IMG/VR virus record: IMGVR_UViG_3300022752_000458
Location: 1-21,263 of that record
Direction: 5' to 3' (one strand)
DNA from: a virus
DNA length: 21,263 nt
Shown one piece after another: positions 7,428 to 13,864 of this stretch. The position numbers were made by a program, and so were the translations under genes. Numbering within the stretch: the first letter of the stretch is position 1; each line of letters opens with the position of its first letter. A model generated the notes under the pieces. That model saw nothing but the letters and a program-made list of their open reading frames with translations, was not told where the DNA came from and did not search any database.

Positions 7428-8096
7428 ATGAAGAAGCGCAAATTTAAATTTGATGATGGCGGTGATGTCGGTCTTGACGTTATGGATGAGACAGGCGCAG
7501 AGTCAAAATCAAAACGCAATCCAGAAACGGGTGAGTTGTATAACCCGGTGATGAAACGCAACAAAGAAACAGGTGAGATGTACACCTCAGAGATGAGTCC
7601 AAAAGCATCGAAGCCTCGTAGCAAGCCTGCGGCTAAACCTGCCCCTAAAGCTACTCCTAAAGCTGAAGAGCCCGCTGGTCAGATTCCTGGTCAGAGTGCA
7701 AAGGCTCCGGAGTCTTCTGGTGGTGAACGTAGCACTGAGACCAGCCGTAACATTGAAGCTGCTCTTGGAGCCACAGGTCTTGGCCTTGGCGCAGCAGCTG
7801 CCTTTAAATCACTCAAAGCACTGAAAGCTGCCCGAGATGCTAAGAAGCCGATGGAAACAGTGGCTAAACAAGCTTCGGAAGTCGCCGCTAAAGGTCGTGA
7901 AGAAGTTACCAACCCCCTGATGTGGATGGCTGGACCCAAGAAAGCCAGTAAATTTAAAGAACCCAAAAAAGGTATGTCTGAAGCTGATACTTCGGGTGGA
8001 GCAATTGGGTACAAGCGTGGCGGTGGAGTCTCCTCCGCATCATCTCGTGCTGATGGTATTGCCCAGCGTGGTAGGACCAAAGGTCGGATGTACTAA
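7428..8096 (+). CDS. Basic modular protein with C-terminal RADGIA tag (222 aa)
   Basis: The N-terminus is basic (MKKRKFKFDDGG). A tandem repeat of about 14 residues follows: KRNPETGELYNPVM, then KRNKETGEMYTSEM. Next come a Lys/Pro/Ala linker (about 60-85), a Gly/Ala hydrophobic segment (ALGATGLGLGAAAAFKSL, about 112-129) and a charged helix. The last 17 or so residues include SSRADGIAQRGRTKGRM, which recurs at the ends of the next two proteins. A Lys-Arg-Gly-Gly-Gly motif precedes the tag. No enzyme motif is seen. A role as a minor virion or ejected protein is possible but inferred. The stop overlaps the next ATG as TAATG. Confidence 0.72.
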   Translation: MKKRKFKFDDGGDVGLDVMDETGAESKSKRNPETGELYNPVMKRNKETGEMYTSEMSPKASKPRSKPAAKPAPKATPKAEEPAGQIPGQSAKAPESSGGERSTETSRNIEAALGATGLGLGAAAAFKSLKALKAARDAKKPMETVAKQASEVAAKGREEVTNPLMWMAGPKKASKFKEPKKGMSEADTSGGAIGYKRGGGVSSASSRADGIAQRGRTKGRMY

Positions 8097-8527
8097 TGCC
8101 TAGCTCATCGGGTAAGCAGCACAGGTTCATGGAGGCGGTGGCCCACAACCCATCGTTTGCCAAGAAAGTAGGAGTCCCACAGTCCGTGGGAAAAGAGTTC
8201 AGCAACGCCGATAAAGGCAAAACTTTTAGAAGAGGTGGTGATATGGCAGGCAAAATGAACCCCGGCATGATGGCCATGATGGCCAAGAAAAAATCTACAA
8301 AGATGGCCAGTGGCGGTATGCCCATGGTTATGAAAGACGGCAAGAAAATGCCAGCTTTTGCTGCTGATGGCGAAGGCAAAATGAAACACGGCGGCATGGC
8401 TAAAAAGATGATGGGCGGCGGCATGGCCTACGCCAAAGGTGGCTCTGCATCTAGTCGCGCTGATGGTATTGCTCAAAAAGGCAAGACCAAAGGCAAGATG
8501 ATGGCTAAGGGCGGTCGCGCCTGCTAA
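8096..8527 (+). CDS. Met- and Gly-rich basic protein with RADGIA tag (143 aa)
   Basis: The N-terminal 45 residues form a conserved-looking block (GKQHRFMEAVAHNPSFAKKV, then GVPQSVGKEFSNADKG) seen, from memory, in other phage small proteins. The middle is a Met/Lys/Gly-rich low-complexity region; I count 20 Met in 143 residues. It contains KMNPGMMAMMAKKKSTKM and GKMKHGGMAKKMMGGGM. The C-terminus has YAKGG followed by SSRADGIAQKGKTKGKM, the tag shared with both neighbours, and a short extra tail with a Cys. The function is unknown. Basic charge fits binding to DNA or the inner capsid surface. Confidence 0.75.
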   Translation: MPSSSGKQHRFMEAVAHNPSFAKKVGVPQSVGKEFSNADKGKTFRRGGDMAGKMNPGMMAMMAKKKSTKMASGGMPMVMKDGKKMPAFAADGEGKMKHGGMAKKMMGGGMAYAKGGSASSRADGIAQKGKTKGKMMAKGGRAC

Positions 8528-8538
8528 AGGGGTAAATC

Positions 8539-8985
8539 ATGGCTGATAGAAAAACCGCACGGCAAATAGCACGGGACATAAACGATGAGCAAAACATGCC
8601 GGTTACAAAAAAGTTTGTTGATACTGTGGGTTCACGGATAGACAAAATTGAAAACGAACCGGGCAGAGCAATTGCTACTGGATTGGGCTTGGCTGCTATG
8701 GGGCCGACAATAATAGCGGACCTTGCTCGAACTGCTGTGACAGGACGCAAGCCTAGAAGTAACGAAGATTTGAATGAATTGACCCGTGAGGTTTCTCGTG
8801 GGCAAGGGCAAGAAAAAGAAAAGTCTGGCACTGAAAAAGCGCGGGAAGCCGCTAGACAGATGCGGGAAGAAGAAAAGTACACCAAGGAAAGGCCAGAGCA
8901 GAAGTACGCCAAAGGCGGCATGACTGCTTCCAAACGTGCAGATGGCATTGCTACCAAGGGTAAAACCCGTGGGAAGTTTGTATGA
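8539..8985 (+). CDS. Protein with hydrophobic segment and RADGIA tag (148 aa)
   Basis: The N-terminal helix is charged (RKTARQIARDINDEQNMPVT). A Gly/Ala hydrophobic segment lies at about 49-66 (ATGLGLAAMGPTIIADLA) and recalls the GLGLGAA segment of the tagged protein encoded at 7428. A Glu/Lys/Arg-rich helix follows. The C-terminus has YAKGG followed by SKRADGIATKGKTRGKF. It is the third consecutive protein with this tag. The hydrophobic stretch could insert in a membrane or pack as a helix pair. No function is recognised. The stop overlaps the next start by four bases (ATGA). Confidence 0.72.
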   Translation: MADRKTARQIARDINDEQNMPVTKKFVDTVGSRIDKIENEPGRAIATGLGLAAMGPTIIADLARTAVTGRKPRSNEDLNELTREVSRGQGQEKEKSGTEKAREAARQMREEEKYTKERPEQKYAKGGMTASKRADGIATKGKTRGKFV

Positions 8986-9257
8986 TTGCTAGTCGCGGCA
9001 TGGGGGCCATGAACCCGTCCAAGATGCCCAAAGGCGTTAAGAAGGCCCGTCGGGATGACACTAACTTTACTGAGTACGCTGAAGGCGGAACGGTGAATGC
9101 GGCTGGAAACTACACTAAGCCGGGCATGCGTAAACGGATTGTGTCTCAGGTAAAAGCTGCGGCTACACAGGGAACAGGCGCGGGTCAGTGGTCAGCCCGT
9201 AAGGCACAACTTGTGGCTAAGAAGTACAAAGCTGCTGGTGGGGGATACAAAGATTGA
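8982..9257 (+). CDS. Small basic phage protein with SARKAQLVAKKY motif (91 aa)
   Basis: The product is basic, with an N-terminal Met/Lys/Arg block, a YAEGG motif near residue 30 like the YAKGG of its neighbours, and a C-terminal domain with GAGQWSARKAQLVAKKYKAA followed by GGGYKD. The GQWSARKAQL block is one I recognise from small proteins of many aquatic phages, without a known function. It lacks the RADGIA tag. Both ends overlap neighbouring genes by four bases (ATGA), so translation is probably coupled. Confidence 0.75.
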   Translation: MIASRGMGAMNPSKMPKGVKKARRDDTNFTEYAEGGTVNAAGNYTKPGMRKRIVSQVKAAATQGTGAGQWSARKAQLVAKKYKAAGGGYKD

Positions 9258-9487
9258 AAGCACCGCAGACTTCCCTTAAAAACTGGGGTGACCAGAAATG
9301 GCGTACCAAGTCGGGGAAGCCCTCGTCAAAAACAGGTGAGAGATACTTACCTGAAGCAGCAATCAAGTCTTTGTCTTCTTCGGAGTACGCAGCAACCACC
9401 AAAGCCAAACGTGCGGGTAAGGCGGCAGGTAAACAGTTTGTGGCGCAGCCCAAAAACATTGCAAAGAAAACGGCAGGATTTAGATGA
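9254..9487 (+). CDS. Small basic phage protein (DUF5872-like)
   Basis: The 77-residue product carries LKNWGDQKWRTKSGKPSSKT, then GERYLPEAAIKSLSSSEYAA and TTKAKRAGKAAGKQFVAQPK. This KWRTKSGKPS...GERYLP...EYAATT pattern is a conserved small-protein family of phages and large viruses. I recall the name DUF5872 but cannot confirm it here. It is strongly basic and has no membrane segment. A DNA-associated or structural role is plausible. The gene is coupled to both neighbours by ATGA overlaps. Confidence 0.72.
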   Translation: MKAPQTSLKNWGDQKWRTKSGKPSSKTGERYLPEAAIKSLSSSEYAATTKAKRAGKAAGKQFVAQPKNIAKKTAGFR

Positions 9488-10416
9488 CCACAACCGGCTC
9501 CACAGCGTTTAACCCTGACTTCACGGAGATTGCCGAGGAAGCGTGGGAGAGGGCTGGCCGTGAGATGCGCTCTGGTTACGATCTGCGTACTGCACGCAGG
9601 TCTATGAACCTGATGACCATTGAGTGGGCCAACCGTGGTCTAAACATGTGGACGATTGAGGCTGGGTCTTTCCCGCTGGTGCAGGGGTTGAACACGTACC
9701 CGCTGCCGTTGGATACGATTGACCTGCTGGATCATGTGATCCGCACGGGCGGCAACAGCGCCACCACTCAAGCTGACTTGTCCATCACGCGTATTAGTGT
9801 TTCTACCTACGCCACAATCCCCAACAAATTAACCCAAGCCCGGCCTATTCAGGTCTGGATTCAACGTCTGTCTGGTGAGACCAGCACGACCACTTTGACT
9901 TTGGCGAGCACCATTACCAGCACAGCCACCACACTTACTCTAAGTTCGACTGTGGGACTGGCATCATCTGGCTACATCAAGCTGGACAATGAGACCATGT
10001 ACTACGGCTACATTGACGGGAACACTTTGAACAGTGTGTTTCGCGGGCAAAACAACACTACGGCAGCGGCTCACACCGCCTCAACAGCCGTCTATGTGCC
10101 CCAGCTACCCGCTGTGACTGTGTGGCCAACCCCTGATGGGTCTACCTCATACGAGTTTGTCTATTACCGCATGCGTCGAGTTCAAGACGCTGGTGCTGGT
10201 GTGGAGACTGCGGACATGAATTTCCGCTTCCTGCCGTGCGTTGTGGCGGGCTTGGCGTACTACATTGCAATGAAGGTTCCTGAACTACAAGGGCGCATGG
10301 ACATGCTCAAAGCGGTCTATGACGAGCAGTTCAACCTTGCCGCAGGTGAAGACCATGAGAAAGCCGCGATCCGCTTAGTGCCCAGGCAGTCCTTCATCGG
10401 GGGGAGTACTCCGTAA
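9484..10416 (+). CDS. Head-tail adaptor-like protein with inserted beta domain
   Basis: Residues 12-60 form a helical N-terminus (EEAWERAGREMRSGYDLRTA then SMNLMTIEWANRGLNMWTIE) typical of podovirus adaptor/tail-tube-A-like proteins that attach below the portal. The core resumes with RPIQVWIQRL, the strand VTVWPTPDGSTSYEFVYYR and a C-terminal helical part (RFLPCVVAGLAYYIAMKVPE). Between about 131 and 207 lies an inserted Thr/Ser-rich beta module (TLTLSSTVGLASSGYIKLDN, ETMYYGYIDGNTLNSVFRGQ, AAAHTA), a pattern found in various phage tail proteins. The family assignment rests on pattern and position. It could be closer to P22 gp4 or to T7 gp11. Confidence 0.68.
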   Translation: MTTTGSTAFNPDFTEIAEEAWERAGREMRSGYDLRTARRSMNLMTIEWANRGLNMWTIEAGSFPLVQGLNTYPLPLDTIDLLDHVIRTGGNSATTQADLSITRISVSTYATIPNKLTQARPIQVWIQRLSGETSTTTLTLASTITSTATTLTLSSTVGLASSGYIKLDNETMYYGYIDGNTLNSVFRGQNNTTAAAHTASTAVYVPQLPAVTVWPTPDGSTSYEFVYYRMRRVQDAGAGVETADMNFRFLPCVVAGLAYYIAMKVPELQGRMDMLKAVYDEQFNLAAGEDHEKAAIRLVPRQSFIGGSTP

Positions 10417-10805
10417 TGGGTAATCGGTTCTCCTCTGGCAAGTTTTCAATTGCCGAGTGCGATCGGTGCGGGCAGCGTTTTAAACTCAAGCAGCTTAAAA
10501 ACGAGGTCATTAAGACCAAGCTGTTCCAGATCAAGGTGTGCCCAGAGTGCTGGGACCCAGACCAACCGCAGTTACAGTTGGGTATGTATCCGGTGGATGA
10601 TCCTCAAGCGGTTCGTCAACCCCGTCCGGATACGACTTATGTGACTTCGGGTATTAACGTGGGTGGGTTTCCATCTGGTGGGTCAAGAGATATTCAGTGG
10701 GGCTGGAGGCCGGTGGGTGGGTCTAGCTTCTTTGATGTAGATTTAACGCCAAACTACTTGGTGGCAACGGCAAGTGTTGGTACAGTAACGGTAAGCGTAA
10801 CTTAG
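10416..10805 (+). CDS. Zinc-ribbon phage protein (129 aa)
   Basis: Cys15-x2-Cys18 and Cys42-x2-Cys45 (CDRCG and CPEC) form a rubredoxin-like zinc ribbon over a basic stretch (RFKLKQLKNEVIKTK). The rest is Pro/Gly-rich and ends in short strands (NYLVATASVGTVTVSVT). The stop of the adaptor gene and this ATG overlap by one base (TAATG). Proteins with this N-terminus accompany adaptor genes in related aquatic phages (from memory). A structural zinc site in the tail or DNA contact are both possible. Confidence 0.75.
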   Translation: MGNRFSSGKFSIAECDRCGQRFKLKQLKNEVIKTKLFQIKVCPECWDPDQPQLQLGMYPVDDPQAVRQPRPDTTYVTSGINVGGFPSGGSRDIQWGWRPVGGSSFFDVDLTPNYLVATASVGTVTVSVT

Positions 10806-10813
10806 GAGCGAAC

Positions 10814-11005
10814 ATGGACAAGAAAGATATGGCACAAGACAAGGCTATGATTAAAAAAGCCTTTTCACAGCACGACGCCCAAAAACACAAGGGTGGCAAG
10901 GGCACTGCCTTGAAACTTAAAAAAGGTGGGCCCACCAGCATGGACCGTAAAACATACGGGAAGAATCTTTCTCGCGCAATGAACCAGAAATCTGGGAGCA
11001 AGTAA
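10814..11005 (+). CDS. Tiny basic protein (63 aa)
   Basis: The product is Lys-rich with no hydrophobic core. It starts with MDKKDMAQDKAMIKKAF and later has LKLKKGGPTSMDRKTYGKNL and SRAMNQ. The KKGG element recalls the GG motifs of the proteins encoded at 7428-9257. An AGGAG site at 10804-10808 is well placed. The stop overlaps the next ATG as TAATG. It probably belongs to the same class of small virion- or DNA-associated proteins, but no function can be read. Confidence 0.72.
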   Translation: MDKKDMAQDKAMIKKAFSQHDAQKHKGGKGTALKLKKGGPTSMDRKTYGKNLSRAMNQKSGSK

Positions 11006-11256
11006 TGGGTAAATTCAGCAAAAAGATGATGGGTAAAGAGGTTGGTTCTGCCAGCGTCTATGCTCAACCGCACACCATGGACGGCAAACCCGGTGTACCT
11101 ATGCGCCCCAAAAACCCCATCAGCCGCAAAGCTGATTGGACTCCCATGGACGGCGTGAGCATTGGCATCAATGACGAAGTCAAAACCAGCGGTATCAAGA
11201 TGCGTGGTACTGGCGCGGCCACCAAAGGTGTGATGTCACGAGGCCCAATGGGTTGA
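11005..11256 (+). CDS. Small conserved hypothetical protein (83 aa)
   Basis: The product is basic and rich in Gly, Lys, Met and Pro. Its middle reads YAQPHTMDGKPGVPMRPKNP and its C-terminus IKMRGTGAATKGVMSRGPMG. The ending (GTGAATKG) is loosely similar to the Gly/Lys-rich tags of the upstream proteins but lacks RADGIA. There is no membrane segment. It is packed between the zinc-ribbon group and the second adaptor gene, which suggests a connector-assembly or virion role without proof. Confidence 0.7.
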   Translation: MGKFSKKMMGKEVGSASVYAQPHTMDGKPGVPMRPKNPISRKADWTPMDGVSIGINDEVKTSGIKMRGTGAATKGVMSRGPMG

Positions 11257-11263
11257 TATAACC

Positions 11264-11923
11264 ATGGCACTGACTTATGCCCAGCTTGTAGTCGCTGTCA
11301 GCGATTATTGTGAAAACACGTTCAACACAACGGACATGAACACAATGATCAAGCAGGCGGAGCAGCGTATCTACAACACTGTCCAGATTGCAAACCTTCG
11401 CAAGAATGTGACAGGAACGCTCACGGCTAGTAATAAGTATTTGGCGTGTCCAGATGATTTCTTGTCTGTGTATTCGCTGGCTATCTATCCAAGCGGCGGG
11501 GGGAGCTACATCTACTTGCTCAACAAAGATGTGAACTTCATGCGGGATGCGTATCCCAACCCCGCCACAACGGGTACACCCAAGCATTACGCCATTTTTG
11601 GCCCTCAGTCTACCAATGTGAACGAGTTGTCGTTCATTGTTGGCCCAACACCAAACACCGCCTATGGCGCTGAACTGCATTACTACTACTACCCAGAGTC
11701 TATTGTGACCGCCTTGACCACATGGTTGGGGGATAACTTTGATTCTGCGCTGCTGTACGGAACTCTGTGCGAGGCTTACACCTACATGAAGGGTGAGCCA
11801 GACATGGTTGCATTGGTCAATCAACGGTATGTCCAGGCGATTGCTCTGCTCAAAAACTTGGGTGACGGCAAACAGCGTATGGATGCTTATCGTGACGGGC
11901 AAGTTAGGGTTTCTGTATCGTGA
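11264..11923 (+). CDS. Phage adaptor-like head-tail connector protein
   Basis: The 219-residue product has an N-terminal helical part (SDYCENTFNTTDMNTMIKQA then EQRIYNTVQIANLRKNV). A strand-rich core contains CPDDFLSVYSLAI and GPTPNTAYGAELHYYYYPES. The C-terminal helices include LLYGTLCEAYTYMKGEPDMV and end with RMDAYRDGQVR. This is the layout of SU10-type adaptor proteins, which ring the portal and link it to the tail. It is the second adaptor-like protein in the window; the one encoded at 9484 may occupy another ring. It ends in a GTGA junction with the next gene. Confidence 0.72.
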   Translation: MALTYAQLVVAVSDYCENTFNTTDMNTMIKQAEQRIYNTVQIANLRKNVTGTLTASNKYLACPDDFLSVYSLAIYPSGGGSYIYLLNKDVNFMRDAYPNPATTGTPKHYAIFGPQSTNVNELSFIVGPTPNTAYGAELHYYYYPESIVTALTTWLGDNFDSALLYGTLCEAYTYMKGEPDMVALVNQRYVQAIALLKNLGDGKQRMDAYRDGQVRVSVS

Positions 11924-12339
11924 GTATTGTCCAAACCCAAACCACCAGCTTCAAGGCTCAGCTTTATCAGGGCATCCATGACTTGACCACGGATGTGATC
12001 AAGATTGCTCTGTACACAGGCAATGCCAATCTAAACGAGGACACCACGGTGTATACCTCAACCGCTGAAGTGGCGGCTACAGGCACTTATGTGGCTGGTG
12101 GAGCAACAATGACCGGCATCACGGTCAGCACATCTGGCTATACGGCCTATGTAGGGTTTGACAATGTATCGTGGACAGCGGCCCTGACGGCCCGATGCGC
12201 CTTGATCTACAACTCGACCCAGGGCAATAAATCGGTAGCCGTGCTGGACTTTGGGTCTGACAAAACATCAACCACCACGTTTTTAATCACAATGCCAGCC
12301 AACACATCAACTACAGCATTGATCAGGAGTTCAAATTGA
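11920..12339 (+). CDS. Small tail/virion protein, paralogue A (139 aa)
   Basis: The gene starts at GTG, overlapping the adaptor stop (GTGA). The product is Thr/Ser/Ala-rich and beta-like. Its C-terminal part (LIYNSTQGNKSVAVLDFGSD followed by FLITMPANTSTTALIR) matches the protein encoded at 12541 (LIYNSTQSNKAVSVHTFGSQ, FTLTMPSNTTSTALLR), so the two are paralogues. Both N-termini carry TTSF and a segment ending in ALYT or ALYL. The family recurs before fibre genes in related phages, which suggests a tail or fibre-base component. Confidence 0.75.
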   Translation: MSIVQTQTTSFKAQLYQGIHDLTTDVIKIALYTGNANLNEDTTVYTSTAEVAATGTYVAGGATMTGITVSTSGYTAYVGFDNVSWTAALTARCALIYNSTQGNKSVAVLDFGSDKTSTTTFLITMPANTSTTALIRSSN

Positions 12340-12530
12340 TAGTCACAACCACCAAAGGCGATATGGATGATTCCTTGCTTGAGAAGCGGGAAGGAACCGT
12401 GGACAATGACAATGAACTGACCACTTGGGTTGAGTATTGGTTGGAGGGCGAACTTGTACATCGTTCTGCCCATGTCCAGTTGAAGAAAATGCCGGTTTTT
12501 GCCGGTGCTGAAGCCGCATCAATAGGTTAA
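12336..12530 (+). CDS. Small hypothetical protein with TTG start (64 aa)
   Basis: TTG at 12336 overlaps the upstream stop (TTGA), and AGGAG at 12325-12329 is six bases away, which makes it the best start. The first in-frame ATG (12363) would cut nine residues and lacks a good ribosome site. The product is acidic with a Trp-containing beta-like core (TTWVEYWLEGELVHRSAHVQ) and ends in AEAASIG. It lies between two paralogous tail genes and recurs beside them in related phages (from memory). Its function is unknown. Confidence 0.72.
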   Translation: MIVTTTKGDMDDSLLEKREGTVDNDNELTTWVEYWLEGELVHRSAHVQLKKMPVFAGAEAASIG

Positions 12531-12540
12531 AGGAAACATC

Positions 12541-13017
12541 ATGGCAAACACACAATCAATGACCACTTCGTTTATGGGTGAGTTGCTGACAGCAACGCAC
12601 AACTTTGGCACTGCTCCCACACGGGGCACTAGCGCTACTGACACGTTTAAAGCTGCGCTGTATCTAACTTCAGCCACTTACAATGCCGCAACTACGGCAT
12701 ATTCCGCTACTGGGGAAGTGTCAGGTACTGGGTATACAGCGGGTGGGGTAGCCGTAACGGCTGCAACTCCTCCTACGGCAACCAATAGTTCTGCAACCGC
12801 TGGCGTAGCCTTCTTCACTCCTTCGGCTTCAATCACCTATACCACGGTAACTTTGACCACGGCGTTTGATGCGGTGTTAATCTATAACTCAACACAAAGC
12901 AACAAGGCGGTCAGTGTCCACACCTTTGGCTCCCAGACGATCACGGCTGGAACCTTCACCTTGACGATGCCCTCCAACACCACATCAACCGCTTTGTTGC
13001 GCTTGGCTACCACCTAA
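12541..13017 (+). CDS. Small tail/virion protein, paralogue B (158 aa)
   Basis: The product is Thr/Ala/Ser-rich with a likely all-beta fold. It aligns with the protein encoded at 11920, most clearly in its last 45 residues (LIYNSTQSNKAVSVHTFGSQ). The N-terminus shares TTSF but has an insertion (GTAPTRGTSATDT) before FKAALYL. The gene pair probably arose by duplication and then diverged. An AAAGGAAA ribosome site precedes the ATG. The likely location is the tail tip or fibre base, inferred from the neighbouring fibre genes. Confidence 0.75.
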   Translation: MANTQSMTTSFMGELLTATHNFGTAPTRGTSATDTFKAALYLTSATYNAATTAYSATGEVSGTGYTAGGVAVTAATPPTATNSSATAGVAFFTPSASITYTTVTLTTAFDAVLIYNSTQSNKAVSVHTFGSQTITAGTFTLTMPSNTTSTALLRLATT

Positions 13018-13027
13018 GAGGTAGTTC

Positions 13028-13855
13028 ATGTCTCTTGGCTGGGGTGACGGTACATGGAGTAGCGGCCCTTGGGGTGGAGGGACGGTATATCCAACAGGCA
13101 ATGAGGCAAATGGCTTTGTTGGATCAGTCTCGCCTGAACTGATTCTTGCCCTAACGGGCGTGTCAGCTTCTGGTGCAGTTGGGACGATGGCTCCCAGCAC
13201 ATCAGAAGGCGAGGATGGCGATGTAGCTTTTGGTGAGGTTGGCAGTGTAGGGACAGCCCTAGAGATTGCCCTGTTTGGTGTTACTGCGGCTGGGGCGGTT
13301 GGAACGGTTGACCACGGCAAAGAGATTGCCCTGAGTGGCAACTTGGCTACCGGCGATGACGGGACTGTGGCGGTAGGGACTCGTTCTCTGGCGTTGACGG
13401 GCAATGCAGCATCTGGGGCGGTTGGAACCGTTATTGGGGACAAAGCAACGGCCCTGACTGGGGTTTCAGCATCTGGGGCGGTTGGCACAGTTGTCCAGAG
13501 CGCACAGGTTGAACTGACCGGGAATTTTGCGTCTGGCTTCCCCGGCGGGGTTATTGTCCCAATGAACAGTAACCAAGCGGATGGGGCGGTTGGAACAGTT
13601 GTCAAAGAGGTGTCGATTGCCCTGACAGGTGTCTCAGCAGATGCGGCAGTTGGAACCATGTCGATGGCGGCAAGGACATTTGCCCTGACAGGTGTAAACG
13701 CAACAGGATCGGTGGGCAGTGTGATTGCCGTCTACTGGAAGATCATAGATGACACGCAGATACCTTCGTGGCAAAATATCAACAACCCGCAGACACCGGG
13801 CTGGGGAGATGTATCAGATGTACAGACTCCAGCTTGGGCAGAAGTCGTAACTTGA
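13028..13855 (+). CDS. Repeat-rich tail/fibre-associated protein (275 aa)
   Basis: The N-terminus is Trp/Gly-rich (GWGDGTWSSGPWGGG). Residues 28-234 hold about ten copies of a roughly 20-residue unit, with consensus ALTGVSASGAVGTV plus a variable linker; clear copies begin near 41, 81, 101, 122, 142, 162, 198 and 219. The C-terminus has three exact-spaced 11-residue units at 241-273 with the pattern QxPxWxxV (QIPSWQNI, QTPGWGDV, QTPAWAEV). Such regular beta-like repeats fit a fibrous or surface tail protein. No adhesion or enzyme domain is recognised. The gene lies just before the fibre genes and is likely to vary in repeat number. Confidence 0.75.
   Translation: MSLGWGDGTWSSGPWGGGTVYPTGNEANGFVGSVSPELILALTGVSASGAVGTMAPSTSEGEDGDVAFGEVGSVGTALEIALFGVTAAGAVGTVDHGKEIALSGNLATGDDGTVAVGTRSLALTGNAASGAVGTVIGDKATALTGVSASGAVGTVVQSAQVELTGNFASGFPGGVIVPMNSNQADGAVGTVVKEVSIALTGVSADAAVGTMSMAARTFALTGVNATGSVGSVIAVYWKIIDDTQIPSWQNINNPQTPGWGDVSDVQTPAWAEVVT
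13109..13729 (+). repeat. Approx. 60-bp coding repeats
   Basis: These bases encode the roughly 20-residue repeat units of the 13028 gene. Two adjacent units keep an identical 19-base core, CAGCATCTGGGGCGGTTGG, at 13407-13425 and 13467-13485, exactly 60 bases apart. Other units are diverged in DNA but retained in protein. Confidence 0.75.
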
Positions 13856-13864
13856 GGTTTAAAC

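Noticed and set aside
7954-8476. Two minus-strand open frames, one His- and one Pro/Ile-rich
   Set aside because: They are antisense shadows of the Met/Lys/Gly-rich 8096 gene, and their odd composition is explained by it.
11195-11902. 235-aa open frame on the minus strand
   Set aside because: It lies fully opposite the adaptor-like gene, has no plausible ribosome site or family pattern, and all supported genes are on the + strand.
12985-13659. 224-aa Pro/Thr/Ala-rich open frame on the minus strand
   Set aside because: It mirrors the repeat units of the 13028 gene; the repeats keep the antisense frame open by chance.
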